Both the position numbers and the translations under genes were made by a program. Shown one piece after another: positions 1 through 12,899 of a stretch of DNA of 64,000 bases. Source of the stretch: Oasisia sp. SBJ-2009 (Eukaryota > Annelida > Polychaeta > Sabellida > Siboglinidae); contig OZ024857.1 of the NCBI GenBank assembly GCA_964017155.1, positions 18,464,935 through 18,528,934 of the forward strand, written 5' to 3'. Numbering within the stretch: position 1 is the first letter of the stretch; every line of letters starts with the position of its first letter. Below the pieces are notes generated by a model. That model ran no database searches. It saw only the letters and a program-made list of their open reading frames with translations, and was not told the DNA's origin.

Positions 1-619
1 ATGTTCACAGTGCGTGCAGGATATGATTAGTAAGGATGCATGGGCCGTGTGAAACGAAGAACTATTCAAACGCGTGTAAACGCTCAGCACTCGCCTCAGA
101 AGGCACTGCAGCCAAAAGTGTTTCCTCGATTCGATATTTATGGTCGTCTCCGTGAAGACCTAGTTAGTGTACATAACAAATACAGCTGTAGCACCAGCTA
201 GAACACCCCTTCCAAACCCCAAACCCCCTCTGCTGCCTATCAACCCAACCTGCTATAAACATGTTACCCAAAATCAAGATATCTTCAAACTGCGCCATCT
301 TCGCACCCCGTCCCCACACAAGCAGCCATGTTGGCTATCGGTATCCTACGTAGAACATCCATGCTGGTGCAGTGTTGTATGAAGACAGTCGAATCAGTAA
401 GGCCTTTGAGAAGCGTGCAAAACGAAGGGAGAGAGCCAGCGCTTCTTCCACCACTGACCCCTGTGTATCAGTGGCAATACTGCGACCGGAAGTTTACGAC
501 ACGAATTGGCTTAACCAGTCCTTCGTGGAATTATTTACAAGACGAAATTTCATGACATTATGGTCATCAACGGACACAATGGACGAACAGTATTATTATA
601 TAGAAGGACATAGATGTGC
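1..619. other. Intergenic stretch, no supported gene
   Basis: Only short overlapping open frames with no recognisable domain are present. The right end merges into the LINE relic that follows. I see no RNA gene, tandem repeat or inverted repeat. Confidence 0.5.
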
Positions 620-1115
620 TAGAAAGAATACAAAAGAGAGCAACCTAAGTGATACAAAAACTGCGATAGATTAGTTATGAAATGCGTCTAAGAGAATGTG
701 GTTTAACAACAGTAGAGACCAGAAAATTGACAAATAGAGGTACTTAAAATATTGAATGGTTATGAAAATGTTGATAGAAATGTTTTTCCCAGCTAAGGAA
801 GATAGAAGGACTAGAGGACATGAAGTTGCATTGCCCATTAGCAAAGAAGCAGTGTAGACCAGATATTAGAAAGTTCTCCTTTTCACAAAGAACAGTAAAT
901 TAATGGAACAGATTATGTGCTGATTGTGTGGGTGCTAGTAGTGTTAATATGTTTAAAAATATAAATCGACATATACCTCGGAAGGGCGGTATACACTGAG
1001 ATACACAGAGATACACTCGATAAGCCAAAGGGCTTCCTTGTCCTACTGTCATCTACAGTTAGTTATCTAGGTGGCAATCGTGTTAATCTTGTTAAATATG
1101 ATAGATGTATATTTC
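620..1115 (+). mobile_element. CR1/L2-like LINE 3' end, degenerate
   Basis: The translation, with breaks, reads through the typical C-terminal end of a non-LTR retrotransposon polyprotein: LERIQKRA, then [52 protein letters not shown]. Stop codons and frame breaks interrupt it. It ends in a 3' tail containing a 'GCCAAAGGGCTTCCT' block and a 'CTAGGTGGCAATC' block. The same reading and tail recur at 16,262-16,718, and the tail alone at 25,797-25,836, so this is a local repeat family. The element is 5'-truncated, as is usual for LINEs, and is not active. Confidence 0.75.
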
Positions 1116-2835
1116 GATCGAGAATGCACCCCGAGTCCGCGCTTTCCTCCAAGTAATTCTAACTATCAGTTTCGCACTTCAGTCTGTAAAAAGCCAAGAA
1201 TAAGTGGTTTCGTTAAGTCGCAGCGTTAGATCACGGTTAGTGACTAATGTAATATCAGACTAATGTAATATCAGAAGCAATTGTAGCAATTAGACGCAGC
1301 GTTGCGAGAGCCTACGCGTAAATTGGCTCGAATCACATTAACACGAGATTCTCGTAACGTTTGATCTGGTGTAGACGTTTGTTCGTTCGGACATTTCGCC
1401 GTATTTCGCCGCTGACAATCTGTTTCCGTTTTCGATTAACGATGAGCGGGAGAGGTTGACGCAGGACTAATAAGGAATGTCACTCAAATACTACAGGATC
1501 CTATCCAACCTCTGAATGCAGCTTTTCAGAATCTTCTGCCAGAGTGCCTTCTAAAGGTTCTATTCGCAAGAGAGAACCTTTTCAAGAAATCGTTTATACC
1601 CTCTGCCGTTTTAATTATGAATGTGATTTGTATTGTATTTGTATTGATAATGTATTGTATACAACAGAATTCAAGTAGACCCCAATGTAGTAGGAATTAT
1701 GTTATGACTTATTTATTTATCTATTATTTAGTCCATCTACTTGTACTTATTTATTTAATCTTATTTAATTACCAATGTTAGTACATATTACTGTTGTTAT
1801 TATAGTGTGTCATCAAATAACTGTTAAAGAAATATTACTTGCTACTTAGTCTATCTGTTTATTGTACTTATTTTGTATACTTAATTTATAAATGTTACCA
1901 ACTTCAGTGCTGTTTAGTATTATTATTATTATCATTTTACTCTATCTTATCAACTGTATCTGGATCACCAATCTTATCATTGGCATTTTAATGTGTAACT
2001 GAAAAAAGTCCGTTTTTAATGTAATGTTTAAAACGGAGAATAAAGTCTAGACTTGAGATAACGTATGTAGGGCCTATGTCATGTCGAGTTCGTACACCTG
2101 GAACAATAAAGCTCGCGTTTATCGTGACACCACCGTGAGAACTAATATCGACGCAACTTATTCAGTACAACAAAAAGTCTTTTATTAACGTCAGCCAATG
2201 AAATCGCACACGAGGAGCGTGACATAATATTGTGGCTGATTTCAGCCATACGCTGCTCGTATTACATACACTGTTTGGGGCGTGAATGGGTACACCAGTC
2301 GTGTATCCATCTTTAAATTGGGGCGAGTATTTGCGCTGTTCCCACGGCTGACGCAGTAGCGACTGGCGAAGTCAATTGCTATAATTGTATAGTTCGACCC
2401 AGCACACTCCCCAGCTTTTGGGAGACGATCCACCCCTGGCTTACGAGGATGCGACGAAGGTTCTCTGAAAACAAAACACAGTATATACTATATAGAAACA
2501 CAGGGCCTAGGGGACTCTGACTATATATAGGTGTTGAAACCGGAGGCTGTTTGGGGACTGAGACAAATATTTTATTGGGAGGTGGAGATAGGTTATAGTG
2601 TCAACTGTTTATGGAAGGTGTACATTTTTGGTGCAGTGTACAGCTTTTGAGGCTTTTGGTGAGCCTGAAGAATGTTTTTCCGAACCTCAAAGGCGGATGC
2701 AAATCGAGGTTTTCAGAGAGCCTCAACATAATGCAACAAATGTGACGTCGTCGCTCACTCCTGTCTTCTGACGTCATCACCGGAGACAACGCATATTTTG
2801 TTGCGATAACATCCGGTCAGCGGCTTCGAGTTGGT
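1116..2835. other. Intergenic, AT-rich, no gene seen
   Basis: This stretch contains short AT-rich runs and a small direct duplication near 1,243-1,275. A minus-strand open frame at 2,242-2,433 has no domain I recognise. Confidence 0.4.
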
Positions 2836-2837
2836 CA

Positions 2838-2912
2838 GATTCGAATAGGTCATGATTAATTACTTTTCAAACATCACAGCTGGATACCTGGAAATCTTAC
2901 ATATAGGTTTCG
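2838..2912. repeat. Dispersed repeat, left copy
   Basis: This segment, built around 'GGTTAATTACTTTTCAAA'-like and 'ATATAGGTTTCG' blocks, recurs in the same orientation at 4,729-4,833. The two copies bracket a SINE fragment and the 27-bp minisatellite. The copies have diverged. Confidence 0.5.
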
Positions 2913-2935
2913 TGTTACGTGATGTATATGTAACG

Positions 2936-3065
2936 TAAAATAAATGTAAATATTTGTGTAGCGCAGTATTCAGTTCTCAGGACTGACTTAGGCGCTTCAT
3001 ACTTGATTCCCCTAAAGACCTGTTCAACACCAGCTAAGTTTCTCTGGAAAGTATCCAGCCATGCG
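2936..3065 (-). mobile_element. SINE tail fragment
   Basis: The 'TAGCGCAGTATTCAGTTCTCAGGACTG' type block (on the plus strand) matches the tail of the SINE copies at 27,200 and 31,356. Only the tail and adjoining body are present, without a tRNA-like head. It runs into a GTGC microsatellite. Confidence 0.5.
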
Positions 3066-3077
3066 AGATGCGTCGTA

Positions 3078-3089
3078 TGTATGCGTATG

Positions 3090-3140
<51 letters not shown>
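3078..3140. repeat. (GTGC)n microsatellite
   Basis: A run of 4-bp GTGC/TGCG units. The open frames across it are low-complexity artefacts. Confidence 0.9.
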
Positions 3141-3141
<1 letters not shown>

Positions 3142-3525
3142 AAGCGTTTGCATGCACATGTGTGAACATAAACAGATCATCGATATATTTAAAATCAAAG
3201 GTCAAGTGCAAAGTGAAAACATTAACAAAGATCTCACAGAAACCTTTCAAGTAGTATAGACGTCTACCTATTAACTCTAACCAAATAATGCGGTGTTTGT
3301 ACACACTAATTTTACTTCGGACAAACCGTAGATTGACATTTGCAGGCTTTGGTTGGATTGTAAAAGCTGTGACGTGGCACACATTTTTATTTCATTATTT
3401 TGCAGTCATGTTAGGGAACTGGCATCGCGTTACTTGTTGTGGATTATCCAACTGAAATAGTAATCATCCAAACAATCAAGAAGTCTTATTAGTTACACGT
3501 TTGCCTTGCCCCCACAACCGTGCAG

Positions 3526-4392
3526 CCGTGTCACATCCGGAGAAAGTATATTACGTTTCACATCCGGAGAAAGTATGTTCCGTGTCACATCCGGAGAAAG
3601 TATGTTACGTGTCACATCCGGAGAAAGTATGTTCCGTGTCACATCCGGAGAAAGTATGTTCCGTGTCACATCCGGATAAAGTATGTTCCGTGTCATATCC
3701 GGAGAAAGTATGTTCCGTGTCATATCCGGAGAAAGTATGTTCCGTGTCACATCCGGAGAAAGTATGCTCCGTGTGACATCCGGAGAAAGTATGTTCCGTG
3801 TCACATCCGGATAAAGTACAGTATGTTCCGTATCACATCCGGAGAAAGTATGTTCCGTGTCACATCCGGAGAAAGTATGTTCCGTGTCACATCCGGAGAA
3901 AGTATGTTCCGTGTCACATCCGGATAAAGTATGTTCCGTGTCATATCCGGAGAAAGTATGTTCCGTGTCATATCCGGAGAAAGTATGTTCCGTGTCACAT
4001 CCGGAGAAAGTATGCTCCGTGTGACATCCGGAGAAAGTATGTTCCGTGTCACATCCGGATAAAGTACAGTATGTCCCGTATCACATCCGGAGAAAGTATG
4101 TTCCGTGTCACATCCGGAGAAAGTATATTCCGTGTCCCATCCGGAGAAAGTATGTTACGTGTCACATCCGGAGAAAGTATGTTACGTGTCACATCCGGAG
4201 AAAGTATGTTCCGTACCACATCCGGAGAAAATATGTTCCGTGTCACATCCGGAGAAAGTATGTTCCGTGTCACATCCGGAGAAAGTATGTTCCGTGTCAC
4301 ATCCGGAGAAAGTATGTACCGTGTCACATCCGGAGAAAGTATGTTCCGTATCACATCCGGAGAAAGTATGTTCCGTGTCACATCCGGAGTGC
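3526..4392. repeat. 27-bp minisatellite, about 32 copies
   Basis: The unit is a CACATCCGGAGAAAGTATG core followed by TTCCGTGT, repeated about 32 times. A variant spacer 'ATAAAGTACAGTATGT' occurs at about 3,812 and again at about 4,060, 248 bp apart, showing that a block of nine units was itself duplicated. The period is a multiple of 3, so several frames stay open on both strands. No splice signal or start-codon context suggests coding. Confidence 0.9.
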
Positions 4393-5400
4393 TAAGGTGC
4401 AACGGTTCCAAATGTTATGCTTTGATTTAACGTGTCAAGAATATTCCCATAAGCGATTCCACAAATTAAAGATATTCAGGAATGCAGTAGGCTCCTATGC
4501 ATTTCAATCGCGAAGACTAATTTGCATATTAATAGGTTTTTACAAAAAACGGTCAAGGGTGTCAGGGTGACACCCGTCGGATTATTGACCAAGGTCACGA
4601 AAATGCAAAAAGAATCGTGCAGACCGTCACGCACGCTTCACTGGTTGACCTTGGTATACGCTGACAAACGTGTTTACGCACCTTCGCCCTGTTTCCGAAC
4701 AATGAATAGTAAGAAAACAGCATCCGACTCTGATTCGAGTTGATTATGGTTAATTACTTTTCAAATGCCGCCGACATTTTAATGAACGGCTGGTTGCTGG
4801 GAAAGCTTAATATAGGTTTCGCGTTACGATCTCTGTTGTTTACAGGAAGTCACAATCAACACATGGGCATATGACTTCCGACCAGCCGTAACTCTAGGCG
4901 ATACCTACACATATATCTACCCGTAATGGTCAGTTAATTTAACCCTACATAAACCAAACTCTTAATCAAATCATGGCCGTAAGCGACTGTTTGAATCGTC
5001 TCTCTACCATAAGAGACAAAACCATAACACAATTTGTTTTCATACAGGACATGCGACGTCCGAGAATTTACGACGCTGGAAAGAGAGCATTTATTTTTAA
5101 ATCATCACCCAAATAGGGTTGTTATATTAGGCCTATTTGGTTAAGTTACTTCGATGTGTAATCTGATAGGTAAACTTGTGTGCAACCCTTGTACGCATAA
5201 TTTCGACTAATCACCAACTCGTTCCTGGACAAATTGCTGATGATAATAATTACACTGATGATACCATTCGTGTACATGATCACTTGGATGACGACATCGT
5301 TCTTGAACATGATATCATCGCATACGAAACTTTCCCTGTACATGATCTGTTCGCGACAATATTCTTGTGTGTGAAATACTATGTATGGGGGTGGTGAGCG
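4393..5400. other. Intergenic, no gene seen
   Basis: Apart from the dispersed repeat at 4,729-4,833, this holds only short, unremarkable open frames. Confidence 0.4.
4729..4833. repeat. Dispersed repeat, right copy
   Basis: Second copy of the segment at 2,838-2,912 in the same orientation, with a slightly longer middle part. Confidence 0.5.
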
Positions 5401-5406
5401 TGCGCT

Positions 5407-5742
<336 letters not shown>

Positions 5743-6256
5743 TATATGCGCATGTGTATCTTCTTCCAAATACTGGACTAGGTCCGTACATTAATAAAAC
5801 AGTTAATATATGTTTTAAATATGCTAAAACATTAATGAAGTTAGGTGAGTAAAATAAGTATATATGATGTACATAGAAGCCTCATGAAGAAATTATCTGC
5901 TGGTAGATGTTTGAGGCAAGAAGGCCTGCCCTGAAAGCCTCTGGGCATTAGATGGCTGATAAGCTTCGGTTTGAGTGTCGCAGGGAAAAAGGAATGGTAA
6001 AGGGCTGGGTGGTCGGCCCTTGCATGTTGAAAACGCTGGGCTTCCCGAGTTCTGGGATCACTCCATTGGAGGTATTGGTCTATGCCACTCTATGGTGATG
6101 TCAACATGACCGGTCTTGATTCTGTGAAAGAGACTAAGACAGTTTTTCCTCCTCGCTTCCTGGCTTTCCCAGTATAGCACCTTTAGCATATTAGTAACAC
6201 ATTCTGGTGTTCTGTTTGTGTAGTCGCCGCAGCAGAATCTGACTGCTCGTCGCTGC

Positions 6257-6530
6257 TCTCTCTGTCTCTGTCTCTGTCTCTGTCTCTGTCTCTGTCTCTG
6301 TCTCTGTCTCTGTCTCTGTCTCTGTCTCTGTCTCTGTCTCTGTCTCTGTCTCTGTCTCTGTCTCTGTCTCTGTCTCTGTCTCTGTCTCTGTCTCTGTCTC
6401 TGTCTCTGTCTCTGTCTCTGTCTCTGTCTCTGTCTCTGTCTCTGTCTCTGTCTCTGTCTCTGTCTCTGTCTCTGTCTCTGTCTCTGTCTCTGTCTCTGTC
6501 TCTGTCTCTGTCTCTGTCTCTGTCTCTGTC

Positions 6531-6602
<72 letters not shown>
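6257..6602. repeat. (CTGTCT)n, (CTGT)n and (CT)n compound satellite
   Basis: About 280 bp of perfect 6-bp CTGTCT units are followed by about 11 CTGT units and a CT run. The array lies just beyond the C-terminal part of the reverse transcriptase relic on the minus strand. Confidence 0.97.
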
Positions 6603-6604
<2 letters not shown>

Positions 6605-6605
<1 letters not shown>

Positions 6606-8190
6606 CAGCAGAGGCATGTACCATAATGGGCCATACCATGGTGGTGTCGGAAATGGCCTTGACTTTGGTTGAGCAGTCGTTGATGTTTCGTCGCAGAAAA
6701 CCAAGGACCATGTTTGCTTTCCCCGCTGGTATTGCTGTATGTCTTGACCACGTTAGGTTGTCAGTGATCTACTTGTGTCCGATGTTTCTAGCATTTTGTT
6801 ATGGATGTTATCCGATGCTTCATGGGCCAGAGTTTGGTTTTCTTTGGCATTACTCTGATGGCCGTGCACTTTCCAGGATTAAATTCCATCTGCCAGTTCT
6901 CCCACTGTTCCAGTAACGATAGGTCTGACTGGAGAGCCTGCTGGTCTTTGTCAGTAGTGACGCTCTTAAAGAGGAGGCAGTCGTCTGCGAACAGATTGGT
7001 ACGAGAGCTATCTGGAAGATCATTAATGTACGAAAGGAAAAGAAGAGGTCCTATGACGGTGCCCTGGGGCACTCCGGACGTGACATTCGCCTGGGTGGAA
7101 TGTATCCCCTCCAGCAAGACCTCCTGCGTTCCGTTGGCCAAGAACGATTTAATCCAGTGGAAATTGTTTTTCCGAATGCCATAGCAATCGAGTTTGTGAA
7201 GGAGACTATCGTGAAGCACCTTGTCCAACGCCTTGCTGAAATCGAGCAAAATGACGTCTACTTGGTGTCAATCTGGTTGGCAATCTTGTGGACAGTGACT
7301 ACAAGTTGGGATTCGCAGGAGCGCGTGCTGACTGTTGCAGAGTACCTTGTTCTTGACGAAATGCTTCAAGGTGGGACTGTGGACAATATAGTCCAGTACC
7401 TTGCACGTGACGGACGTGAGTGACATTGGGCGGTAGTTGGTTGCTTGGTCCCCCTCCCCCCCCCCGCCCCCGTTTTGTATATGGGTACGACCCATGCCTT
7501 CTTCCAATCACTGGGAACTTCACCTGTGTCAAGCGAAAGCAGGAACAGTCTTGTGAGAACTGGCATTATTTCATCGGCGGCAGTCTTAAGTACAAAATGT
7601 GAAATCAAGTCAGGATCTGTTGCCTTTTCAGTCTTTCAGTAGTTTATTCACCCCTCTGGGTTCGACGTTGATGTTCTGCAACGACCAAAAGGGGCTGGCA
7701 AATCTTTGTTTGCAGAAACAGACTTGAACTGTTCACTGAATATGTGCTTTGATGGAACTGTCACTTCTTATAAACCCGTCCTTGTTTTTAAGAGGGGGAA
7801 CCCCCGAGGCATCCTCTCCCATGCTCTTAGTGAAGCTCCAAACTATTTTGGGGTTGCCTTTGCAGGTTTCCATGTAGTTATTATTTGCTGAGCAGCTCAT
7901 GCACTTAACTTCCTTTTGCAGACTCTTGTAGCGATCGACGTCTCTCTTTATTTTGGTTTTCCTTGCCTTATGGTGAGCTCTTTGCTTCCTCCTAATCGCT
8001 CTTCTGATATCAGAGGTTGTCCAGGGATGGCTGTATCTAGCGGATGTAATCTTAAAGGGGACTCTCTTTGTGATTATAGCATGCAGGACGTGTTTAATGT
8101 CGTTCCATGTCTTTTTGATGCTCACATAATACTGTACTATACTACGTATAAAGTGCTTCTGTTTGTTTATTCGGTTATGGATGAACAAGC
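6605..8190 (-). mobile_element. Non-LTR retrotransposon pol relic (Jockey/CR1-like reverse transcriptase)
   Basis: This is a minus-strand fragment of a LINE polyprotein in several frames. Order from the N-terminal side: a basic region with KTWNDIKHVLHAI and WTTSDIRRAIRRKQRAH near 8,188-7,733; then VLTRLFLLSLDTGEVPSDWK and AWVVPIYKTG near 7,600-7,470; NYRPMSLTSVTCKVLD near 7,440; and 7,249-6,788 with DFSKALDKVLH, SGVPQGTVIGPLLFL and LFADDCLLFK. The last two are the conserved RT motifs, and the FADD box holds the catalytic aspartates. Frame changes, one near a run of C/G at about 7,455, separate the blocks, so it is a dead copy. No endonuclease domain is visible, consistent with 5' truncation. 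Confidence 0.85.
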
Positions 8191-8263
8191 ACCGTGTTAC
8201 CTCGCGGAACTACTGTCACGTCGTCAACCCAATCGCCGACTGTGGTCTGCGTCTTTGTCTGCG

Positions 8264-8374
8264 TCGTGTGTGTGTGTGTGTGTTTGTGTGTTTGTGTGTG
8301 TTTGTGTGTGTGTTTGTGTGTGTGTGTTTGTGTGTGTGTGTTTGTGTGTGTGTGTGTTTGTTTGTGTGTGTGTG

Positions 8375-8448
<74 letters not shown>
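8264..8448. repeat. (TG)n microsatellite with TTTG variants
   Basis: A dinucleotide tract with scattered T insertions. Its open frames are artefacts. Confidence 0.95.
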
Positions 8449-8450
<2 letters not shown>

Positions 8451-8576
8451 ATGTGTATATTTATGTATATATAAGTTTATTTAACTTAATCATATTTTAT
8501 CATCCATATATACAAATATCTATTTTAATAATAATTTATAATCCAATTTTAGCTACTATTTGTACATTTATGTGAA

Positions 8577-8636
8577 CCGCCTGAGACCAATAATATTGAT
8601 TCGGGCGCTATACAAATAAATTGTATTATTATTATT
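8577..8636 (+). repeat. LINE/SINE-type 3' tail
   Basis: A 'GGGCGCTATACAAATAAA' block followed by an ATT run is the usual 3' end of invertebrate LINEs and SINEs. No body is recognisable upstream. Confidence 0.4.
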
Positions 8637-9050
8637 ATGTGTGTGAGTGCGTGAATGTGCGTGTGTATGCGTGCGTGCATGTGTGTATATGTATAAATAA
8701 TTACATTGAACAACTCATGTCTCTACACACAGTGAATGTCTATCATGAAGCATTCGCCGCGTTGACCTGGAAACGTCCAGCTCTGTAACGGATTATAGTG
8801 GAAGATCACAGCCATTTCTCTGGGGTCGTGTCATTCCTGTTTGACAACAATTTAAAGCTATATATTGAAGTTAAGTTGCAAGATTTAAACCTTCGTTTAC
8901 ATTTCTCTCTTCAATCTATCATATTTCTTCCATATACATATATAATAACTATAATCAGTACGAATAGCATAGGCATAACCACAACCAAATTTATTTAAAA
9001 AAATAGTTTGTTGTCGAGGAATTAATACTTTTGATACAATATCAGGGACG

Positions 9051-9392
9051 TTGGTAAAATCACCAATACAACTGTTGACCTATTGCATTGAACTGGCCAA
9101 AAAGACATTAGCCAAGACTGTGCAACCACACAACATCTACAACGAGCGGACAACGGTAGACTGCCGCAAATACATTCCGTGCGACAAGGAGATTAACTCG
9201 ATCATCGTCTCCTTACAGTGTATGCAATTGAAATCATACATCCACTCAGTGATCTCGCTTGCGGGTCTCCCTCGTCAGTTTGTGGATAAAATACCCATTG
9301 CGACAACAAACGAAACCACAGTAGAGACAAAGCTCCAACGTATTGCATCTCTTCAAGATGCACACATTCGGCACATGGCTGTTTTGAGTTAA
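9051..9392 (+). other. Unassigned open frame, 113 codons, no ATG at its start
   Basis: An open frame beginning at a TTG codon runs to a TAA at 9,390-9,392. Its composition is less simple than the surrounding sequence, for example TVDCRKYIPCDKEINS and AGLPRQFVDKIP. I do not recognise a domain. It could be a mobile-element remnant, a single exon of an unknown gene, or chance. Confidence 0.25.
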
Positions 9393-9520
9393 TTTCTTGG
9401 ATCAAAGCAGCAGCATTCAAGCAGGCTGCTTTTATAGATATCTGCATGCATAATCGTGCATCGTTTGCCATTCGAAGCCGAGTTGTTCGACCTTTCTGGC
9501 GATGCACAGATCTTTACCAC

Positions 9521-9588
9521 CACACACGCACGCACGCACACGCACACACGCACACACGCACGCACGCACGCACGCACGCACACACACC
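9521..9588. repeat. (CACG/CACA)n microsatellite
   Basis: Tetranucleotide CACG and CACA units. Confidence 0.9.
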
Positions 9589-9589
9589 A

Positions 9590-10955
9590 GGAACACTGCG
9601 GTCAGTCCGGCTTCTGCCTCGATCTGCAATTGTTATGTGACACAAGTGAAACGGTAAAACAATATGCATATAATATATACTTCTATCTGACTTTCATCTT
9701 GCAGAACAAAGCTTTTTGCTCTTTATATGGTTCGTCAAATGCATCATTGGCGCTGATGGAATAGGACATATGTGCTGTTGGAACCGTTCCCTAGTGACCA
9801 TTACTTTGCAGACGTCATATGATACGGCAATTGTTTTATGTGGTCAAATGCATCTCTAGAAACCACATGGTACAACATAAATAGTTTTTGCCTTTTGTAT
9901 TGGTTATGAAGAAACGTTTTACTGGGACCAAACAAAACGCATATTGGTTGCTATCATTAAAACATCTTCGTCTGGAGAAAAGTAAAAGAGAATTTTTCGG
10001 CAAACAATTCTGAGTCAACAAAAACCCAAGCGAAAATAAAGTTACCATAATTAAACCCGAGGGTCTGTCCACGATTAAAATTGTTCGCCTTTTTGATTGC
10101 ACTGTCCGTGGTCAGTATAACTGCTCGATCGATACCCGACCTATTTACTGACCAGACAAATTGGATTAATTAGTCATCGCCTGTTTATCTACAAGCACGA
10201 TCTGCGAAGACAATTGCTTTCTCCAGAGGCCTCTCCCAGCCAAAGCAACGTCTGACGTAAGGACAGGGACTCTGACGTAAGCCGTGCGACTGGTAAACAC
10301 CACCCAACGGAGTGTACAGTGGAGTCTCGCAGGTGAGACGAACTGGAAGGCTCGTTTAATTAGACCCCTCGGCATGCACGGTCACTATGTTTGTCACACG
10401 TCAGAACAACAACTGGCCGGCGTCAACACGACTGGTCATCTAACGCCACAGTCGTGCGTGGTATCGCAGAAGGCTCTTAAAAATAAGATCGTTTCTTGCG
10501 TAAACTGTCGCACTGCAGATAAATGCAGCTGTTTCAATGTTCTGAAGATAACAGAGAAGATCCCATTTACTGGGGAACTTAGTTTGGCCAAGTCAGATTC
10601 TTATTATTGTTAGCATTACTTTTGTACATTTAGCTGGCATACGCGGAACTTGATGTAGAATATGTAATTGTTGTCTTTCGAAAAGCAGTATGACCTTTGG
10701 TAAGATTAACGAAGAATCTCTGCGTTTACAGAAACAAGGCAGAAACCAGACTTCTCCACTTGTGCAGTTTGGCTCCAGTTTTGGCAGTTTGGCTCCAGTT
10801 TTCGTTCGATCTTTAAAGTGTTCCTTATGTTGTTTGCACCAACTTCTGGTAAAACGTGACTGGTTCATCTGTCTCGTGAACCGGACACTCGTGTTAGTTT
10901 CTGCCGTTAGTTCGCTCTGCTTCTTGCTTCTTACTCGCTCTCTGTATCAGTCGTT
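9590..10955. other. Intergenic, no gene seen
   Basis: Short open frames only. A 21-bp direct duplication ('CAGTTTGGCTCCAGTTTT' type) is present near 10,766-10,802. Confidence 0.4.
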
Positions 10956-10960
10956 TTCTG

Positions 10961-11175
10961 TCCGTCCGTCCGTCCGTCCGTCCGTCCGTCCGTCCGTCCG
11001 TCCGTCCGTCCGTCCGTCCGTCCGTCCGTCCGTCCGTCCGTCCGTCCGTCCGTCCGTCCGTCCGTCCGTCCGTCCGTCCGTCCGTCCGTCCGTCCGTCCG
11101 TCCGTCCGTCCGTCCGTCCGTCCGTCCGTCCGTCCGTCCGTCCGTCCGTCCGTCCGTCCGTCCGTCCGTCCGTCC
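10961..11175. repeat. (TCCG)n microsatellite, about 54 copies
   Basis: A perfect 4-bp tract of about 215 bp. Translations are RPSV or GRTD repeats, an artefact of the period. Confidence 0.98.
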
Positions 11176-11179
11176 AACC

Positions 11180-12895
11180 TTCCATTACAGGGCTTGCTCT
11201 TCGTCCACAATCCCTTCACTCCATAGTATATTCACTCAGTCACCCGTTATACTTATCGTGTCTATTTTATGGCATATGCTAGGGTTCGACATGCAAGATA
11301 TGTCCAGTTCTTCGCCGCACTGTTTTGTCAGTGTCCGCTGGGGGGGGGGGGGGGCTGAAACCAGCCGACCTACAGGTAAGTTTTATTAAAAACCGGAGCC
11401 ATGTATATGTCACCTTAGCCGTGTACCGAAACGGCCAGCGTATTGTTGACCATCTCCCCGGGATCGAATATGTTGGTTTGTTACAAAGACCAGTCGTCTG
11501 CCAAACAACATATGAAACCGCAGGTTAGTCCGCGAAGTGACGTGACGGTGTTCGATACCCTACTAGGTAACCCGTTTTGGCGACACGCGAACCGGCTTGG
11601 TTGTTATTGAATGCTCCAGTTTCAATCAGCAGTAGTTGTCGACTTGATTTGTCATAGATATGGGAACATTGGAAATGGTGTTTCGTGTCACTGTTGTGAT
11701 GCTGCCCAGCGCGAATGTAGATTTCCGTGGTCATAAACAATAGTTACTCATTTGGTCTACATTAGCAGTAGATATAAATTGTCCGTTTCGCAAAAACTCC
11801 TTCACCTTTGTCTCATTTCACAGCGTCTTGCCATGACTGTTCCGGCTTAATTTACGTTTAGATACAATCTCCCTGCCACATTTTGTAATAATATTATGCT
11901 CTTGATGTGTAAATCAATTTACTTTCACTCTACCTGTAATTGTTTCCTTAGCAAATACCATTAAAACCGAAGATGCTCTGAACTAGGTAGACGGTGAACG
12001 TGACAAGCAGAGTCAACGTTATGGCGCAAGGGCGCGCTATGCCAACGGGAACAGGAAATTCGTACCGCTGCCAAAACTGCACCTGCCAACCATCCCACAT
12101 TTCCCATGATTCTCCCGGATTTTCGTGAAGCTCTCAAACTTCCGGAATGTAAGTAAATCTCCCACAGTTTTGATTCATATCTCCAGCAGCATCCTCACCG
12201 TGTCTATTCCAACCGGACGGAGATGTTGCAACTAAGAACAAATAGGATAAATAGACACAAGACGGAATTGTTTACTTGGTGAAATCTGGAATCGCCAGGA
12301 TTTCAAAACTCAAAATTGTGTAGCTAGTAGCTACGTGGCCAAGAAACGACCGTTACTCACCCATATAGGAAAGCCTAGGAAACTGTTGTGTGCATTTTCT
12401 ACAGCACTTGTATATTTAATAATGGAGTAATAACAATGTAGAAAGTTAATGTTATCGGACAGCACCTCTCTAGGTGCTAGCAATTATTACGTTACAAAAT
12501 CTTGCCTATAACCGAACCGGGAACACAAATTCAGTTTGCATCGCTGACTAATTCCCATATTTCTACAAACCATTTGTTAGCATGTCAACTACTTTTTGGT
12601 TGCTATTGTTAACTACTTTATATCCATAGCCGGTACATGGGCCAGTACTGACGGCGATCACTGGCAGTGCACATTTGACATGCGTGTGGCTCACGGTTTG
12701 CCATTATGACAGTTGTCCGTGCATGTTTATTGGTCAAACACAGGAGCGTGTCTGTGAGCCGCCTACACAACAGAGTTCACACGAACGATCAGTCATGTGT
12801 AAACCACTGGTATGACATTGTTGACTGCAGTTGCTACTGGTTGGTTGTCTGTTTTCGGCGAACAGGTGTGAACAACTAACGTTTCTCTGTGAGAC
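11180..12895. other. Intergenic, no gene seen
   Basis: Apart from a G homopolymer of about 15 at 11,340-11,354, I see no gene, repeat array or inverted repeat. Confidence 0.4.
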
Positions 12896-12899
12896 ACGC

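Noticed and set aside
2242..2433. Minus-strand 63-codon frame
   Set aside because: No recognised domain, no splice context and too short to stand alone.
3526..4392. CRISPR array
   Set aside because: Units are contiguous 27-bp repeats without unique spacers, in animal DNA; this is a minisatellite.
6183..6751. Arg-Asp or Glu-Thr repeat proteins on the minus strand
   Set aside because: Translation of the (CTGTCT)n hexanucleotide tract.
6788..7249. Host reverse transcriptase gene
   Set aside because: The motifs belong to a LINE polyprotein, the frame is broken before and after, and it is repeated-family DNA.
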